This document shows positions 8,315 to 11,185 of a stretch of DNA of 11,185 bases, in pieces. The DNA is taken from assembly GCA_013365365.1 (NCBI GenBank), contig JABVXU010001054.1:1-11185 (forward strand). The letters are read 5' to 3'. The stretch comes from Cruorifilaria tuberocauda (Eukaryota > Nematoda > Chromadorea > Rhabditida > Onchocercidae). Both the position numbers and the translations under genes were made by a program. The stretch's first letter is position 1, and every line of letters starts with the position of its first letter. The notes under the pieces were generated by a model that was not told the origin of the DNA, made no database searches, and worked only from the letters and a program-made list of their open reading frames with translations.

Positions 8315-8415
8315 TTGTTGCCGATAGTTTAAATCGTCATTTTGATTATTTATCAACAAATTTTCAATCAATGCTCAATAAGCATCGTTTACTACTTCAG
8401 TATTCCTCAAATTAA
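8315..8415 (+). CDS. Candidate alternative last exon (helical tail)
   Basis: A good acceptor, GATTATTTCAG, precedes 33 open codons ending in TAA at 8413-8415. The peptide is VADSLNRHFDYLSTNFQSML, then NKHRLLLQYSSN. The acceptor leaves two bases, which match the phase of a GGTATT donor at 7602 inside exon 9 and form Val at the join. Spliced this way, the exon 9 helix QDLERLRQIRHWLH runs on into a longer helix with leucine spacing. An ATG at 8284 also opens the same frame (43 codons), so it could be a separate small ORF. The function is unknown. Splicing is inferred only from phase and sites. Confidence 0.4.
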
Positions 8416-8825
8416 ACTTTTATTTACATTTCTTCCTTTAAATTAATTTCATTTCATTTTCAATTAATTTTAATTTATTAATTTAATTTTAACTTGATAA
8501 CTTCTACCATTTCAAAATGAAAAAAATTTGCTAATTTACCTGAAAATTTTAATTTTCACGAAAATGAGAAAAAAAAAACTGAAGTAAAAGTTTGTAAACA
8601 TACTTTTTCTGTGGCAACAATTGCTCTAATCAAAATAACTTTTTGTATTCAAATAGTAAAATAAATAATTATATTGTTTACATTTTACGTAAAAACGATT
8701 TTAATGGAAAAATCGATTTTCATGAAAAAAAGATTCATAACAAAAATAAAATTTATAGGAAATAATTTATTATAACTTTGCAGTTTGCAACTATTTTTAG
8801 TGAAATATATAAGAAAACATTTGGT
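8416..8825. other. AT-rich intergenic stretch, nothing recognised
   Basis: Poly-A/T runs and AATAAA-like signals (about 8663 and 8743) are present, which could serve transcripts ending after 8415. A small imperfect repeat, AAACGATTTTAATGG with AAATCGATTTTCATG, sits near 8693-8725. No gene is seen. Confidence 0.5.
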
Positions 8826-9133
8826 ACGTGAATTTCACGTAATAATAATTACGTAAAATTATAGCGTACGCGACTTTGTTCGATGAGTAGAGAGATATTT
8901 TGGTATTCATTTAATTGAGATTACTTTTTGATCTGATAGTATGAATGATTGCTGAATATTTGGAAGAATATTTATCGCTACGTGAATTTCATGTAATAAT
9001 AATTACGTGAAATTATAGCGTACGTGACTTTGTTCGATGAATAGAGAGATATTTTTGGTATTCATTTAAATGAGATTACTTTTTGATCCGATAGTATGAT
9101 TGATTGCTCGATATTAGGAGCAATATTTATTTA
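8826..9133. repeat. 154-bp tandem duplication with ACGT palindromes
   Basis: Copy 1 starts at 8826 and copy 2 at 8980. Each opens ACGTGAATTTCAnGTAATAA, then TTACGTnAAATTATAGCGTA, CGACTTTGTT or CGTGACTTTGTT, and TAGAGAGATATTT. Each later carries GAGATTACTTTTTGATCnGA. The copies differ at about one base in twelve by eye. The opening ACGTGAATTTCACGT is a near-perfect palindrome. The following 9150-9250 is also rich in ACGT. Confidence 0.9.
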
Positions 9134-9480
9134 TTGCCAACGTTTTTCACGTCATATCTTTCTTTTTGCATCGTCACTATTAAACGCAAGAAACGTGTGA
9201 AGCGTTTAAACAAATTTTGACGTATTTGTGACGTATTCGTTCCGTTTCATTTCACTTTATTTTTACAGTTTAAATGAGATTTTACATGGTCATATGATTT
9301 TTCATATGTTATATGTCATAGTCATAAGTCACGTGATTTTTTCTGATTATTGGTGATTGATTATTGATGATTGAAATAATCTTCTTGATTATTTTATCAT
9401 GATTATTGAGTTATAGCTTATTTCATTAAATTTTAAGCTTCGATACCATTTATGGTATTTTTTTTTTGTGCAGTTTTTGT
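9134..9480. other. Non-coding stretch with ACGT-rich and TGATTATT-rich parts
   Basis: Several ACGT tetramers, many as GACGTA or CACGT, cluster at 9148-9245, followed by CATATG/TCATAT repeats near 9285-9320. TGATTATTGnTGATT repeats lie at 9345-9410. A short open frame with a Lys/Arg-rich end (KRKKRVKRLNKF, about 9181-9219) is too short to call. Confidence 0.5.
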
Positions 9481-9504
9481 TTCTGATTGCTTATCATTTT
9501 TGGT

Positions 9505-9609
9505 AACATGCAATGCAACATGCATGTAACATGTATACAAAGGTTAACGTGCAGTGTAACATGCACATGCAAAAGTTAATTTTGTAACATGCAAAAGTTA
9601 ATTTTGATT
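9505..9609. repeat. AACATGCA-type repeats with a 22-bp tandem
   Basis: AACATGCA/TGCATGTAACATG units recur from 9505. A 22-bp unit starting CATGCAAAAGTTAATTTTG is present twice, at 9566 and 9588. There is no coding potential. Confidence 0.8.
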
Positions 9610-9766
9610 TTTTTTTGTTACTACTTACTTTTCTCTTATGCATTTTGCAAGTTTTTTTAAGGTTGGTAATTGGTTAAAGATCAGATGAGAGTAAAGTAAT
9701 TGATCAAACGTATCACTTGAGAAAAACTTGAAATTCGTTTTTTAATAGTTAAATAGTTCCTTCCTG

Positions 9767-9830
9767 TAAATGATTGGTATTATACTTAGACTGTGAATGA
9801 TTAGTACTGTACTTAAACAGTAAGTAACGA
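9767..9830. repeat. 27-bp diverged tandem repeat
   Basis: GTAAATGATTGGTATTATAC followed by TTAGACT, then GTGAATGATTAGTACTGTAC followed by TTAAACA, with a start of a third unit (GTAAGTAACG). Confidence 0.65.
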
Positions 9831-9939
9831 TATTTATTCCTGTCATAGGTGATAGATATATGAAGAGAAAGAATCGTATAGATATACAACAGATAAGTGA
9901 ATGCTAATCACGTGACGTACGAGAGATAGAATTAGAGGT

Positions 9940-10133
9940 AAGTAACATGGGCATACGAAAGTTAATGGTACTAATGTAGAAGTATAAAAGATAGGATTAA
10001 TATAAGTTACGTGGACAAAAAATGAAGTTAATCTTAAGTTACTTAAACAAGGGATAAAGTTAATCGTAAGTCACGCTAACATAGAATAAGTCAATGATAA
10101 ACCACGTGGATAAAATTGATAAGGTTAGTGTTA
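9940..10133. repeat. Period-32 minisatellite, about six diverged units
   Basis: Units begin near 9940, 9972, 10004, 10036, 10068 and 10100. The rough consensus is AAGTtACgTGgacAaa, then gataAAGTTAATcgt. The 10004, 10036 and 10068 copies hold the exact 32-base spacing. Units carry TACGTG or CACGTG cores (10100-10107), and a CACGTG just before the array (9909-9914) may belong to an older unit. There is no coding potential. Confidence 0.75.
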
Positions 10134-10205
10134 ATCAACGATCTTAGTCCTCGGAAGAGAAAGTCAATGATAAAAAGGAAAGTATGCGAAGGATTTTTAT
10201 AATTT

Positions 10206-10420
10206 TTACTTTTCATTTTGCTTAACTTTTACTTTTGGATTACCGTTTTGGACACTTCTGTTTGGGCCTCTGCTGGCCTTGGGGTCATCATAGGTATACG
10301 CTAGTCCTAGACTCATCATATGTACACTTGATAGACTTATTTTAATGCTTTTACTACTGAAGTTATTGCTATACTTAGGGTAATAAAGGTTTATAATTGG
10401 TTGGGTACTTTTTTTTGGCT
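10206..10420 (-). CDS. Candidate minus-strand exon or gene remnant in a GC-richer patch
   Basis: On the minus strand a frame is open from about 10421 down to TAA at 10206-10208, roughly 70 codons, just after an acceptor-like CTTTTGATTAG. It contains STQPIINLYYPKYSNN, then VHMMSLGLAYTYDDPKASRG, then PNRSVQNGNPKVKVKQNEK before the stop. Bases 10240-10310 are much richer in G and C than the surroundings, as coding exons are here. I do not recognise the peptide. A second minus-strand frame just upstream (EVEVEASFD then a stop) would need a frame shift to join. It may be a last exon of a gene to the right or a broken fragment. On the + strand the same patch also has a hydrophobic open stretch, so strand is uncertain. 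Confidence 0.3.
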
Positions 10421-10537
10421 CTAATCAAAAGAAGCTTCAACTTCAACTTCCAGAACTTATAGTTTTATTTTTCTTTTTACTATTTAGGTTTAAATAGTAT
10501 ACCATTTTAAGTTCTGTTAGCTTGGTTACTGTTTTTC

Positions 10538-10672
10538 ATGATACTTATTATGTTGTGGCTTCTTTTCATTATACTTTCATTAAGTTTAGTTGCTGTTAAA
10601 ATTTATGCTGATCATATAGATATTTTACGAGTTAACGATAAGTATTTCATAAGTATTAATTGCACAAATTAG
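10538..10672 (+). CDS. Small ORF with signal-peptide-like start, 44 codons
   Basis: ATG at 10538 opens MILIMLWLLFIILSLSLVAV, a hydrophobic segment with possible signal-peptidase site after KIYA, then DHIDILRVNDKYFIS and INCTN with TAG at 10670-10672. A possible donor AA|GTATTT at about 10641 would make it a first exon encoding a signal peptide plus a short mature start. Length alone could be chance in hydrophobic T-rich DNA. No neighbour supports a function. Confidence 0.28.
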   Translation: MILIMLWLLFIILSLSLVAVKIYADHIDILRVNDKYFISINCTN

Positions 10673-10780
10673 TTAAGTAAAGAATTTTATAAGTAAAAAT
10701 TTTTAATAGATACAATTTAGAATAGATGTAGTAATAGATGCAATAAATATAAATGATTAATAGTAACTGATAACAACAGT

Positions 10781-11131
10781 AACTTATCAGGATACCATTA
10801 ACTTATCAGGATACCATTAACCTTTAATTTAAATTTACTACATGGCTGCGAAAATAAATTCTTAAAATAAATGAAAAATAGAATTAAACTCATTTAGCTC
10901 TTTTTTTTAATTGACAAGTATCAGGGAAATTATAATGTAAGGGGTACTGTTTAATAATACTAATTTAGGTTTAATTTTAATTTACGAATTAATCAATTCA
11001 GGCTTAATTTGAATTTATGAATTGGTCAAATCTTCGTTTCTTCACGTAGGAATGATTATTTTAATCATTTGATCAATGCTATTTGTATATATTAAACGTT
11101 TGTAGCGTATTAAGCGAATTAAGCGTATTAA
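10781..11131. repeat. Small tandem repeats at the right end
   Basis: A 19-bp unit AACTTATCAGGATACCATT occurs twice in perfect tandem at 10781-10818. A 33-bp diverged unit (AGGTTTAATTTTAATTTACG and so on) starts at 10967 and 11000. A 9-bp unit GCGTATTAA / GCGAATTAA / GCGTATTAA runs from 11105 to 11131. There is no exon between 10680 and the end. Confidence 0.8.
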
Positions 11132-11185
11132 GTTACACTAAAGAAAATTTGATATCAATTTTGTGAATATCTGATAATCGATGAA

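Noticed and set aside
9107..9219. Short + frame ending in a Lys/Arg-rich run (KRKKRVKRLNKF)
   Set aside because: It has about 38 codons, no start codon or clear splice sites, and partly overlaps the 154-bp repeat. The basic run may come from AACG-type composition.
9870..9945. Strong donor-like GAG|GTAAGT at 9938
   Set aside because: All three frames upstream have stops within a short distance, and the site is part of the 32-bp repeat pattern. A non-coding 5' exon cannot be excluded.
10960..11000. GGTTTAATT at 10968, resembling the start of nematode spliced leader SL1
   Set aside because: The match ends after nine bases, and the next 33 bases repeat in tandem with changes. There is no following donor or Sm-site structure.

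Overview
This is a very AT-rich piece of a eukaryotic genome. Its coding information is cut into short exons by GT-AG introns whose acceptors are T-rich (TTTTTTCAG, TTTACAG, TTTTTAG). No complete long ORF, prokaryotic operon, rRNA or tRNA is visible. The base composition, long introns full of small tandem duplications, and a fast-diverging relative of protein phosphatase 1 (PP1) suggest a nematode. A spirurid or filarial worm is my best guess, but that is inference and not proven by the sequence.

The main content, 484-7663 on the + strand, is the 3' part of one gene. I rebuilt nine exons by splice-site and phase matching: 484-556, 1342-1498, 2439-2641, 3895-4165, 5111-5282, 5631-5678, 6448-6579, 7272-7301 and 7559-7663. 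They join in one frame into 396 codons plus a stop. Residues 1 to about 165 align with the C-terminal half of the PP1-type serine/threonine phosphatase fold. That half runs from the helix before the HGG/HSG metal-binding loop to the last beta strand. The metal ligand His of the HSG loop is kept, but the positions of PP1 His248, Arg221 and Tyr272 are replaced, so the product looks like a pseudophosphatase. Residues about 165-396 form a C-terminal extension I cannot assign to a family, carrying a small Cys cluster and ending in a charged helix. The first half of the enzyme (the GDxHG, GDxVDRG and GNHE motifs) must lie upstream of base 1.

The introns are built largely from local two- to three-copy tandem duplications with a different unit in each. 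Intron 2 also holds a diverged copy of part of its upstream exon that still reads open. Downstream of the stop, 8315-8415 is an open stretch behind a strong acceptor. It is phase-compatible with a donor inside the last exon and could be an alternative terminal exon.

From about 8800 to the right end there is no confirmed gene. The region holds a 154-bp tandem duplication, several small repeats and a period-32 minisatellite (9940-10133). It also has a locally GC-richer patch with a minus-strand open frame (10206-10420) and a 44-codon ORF with a signal-peptide-like start (10538-10672). These last two are candidates only.
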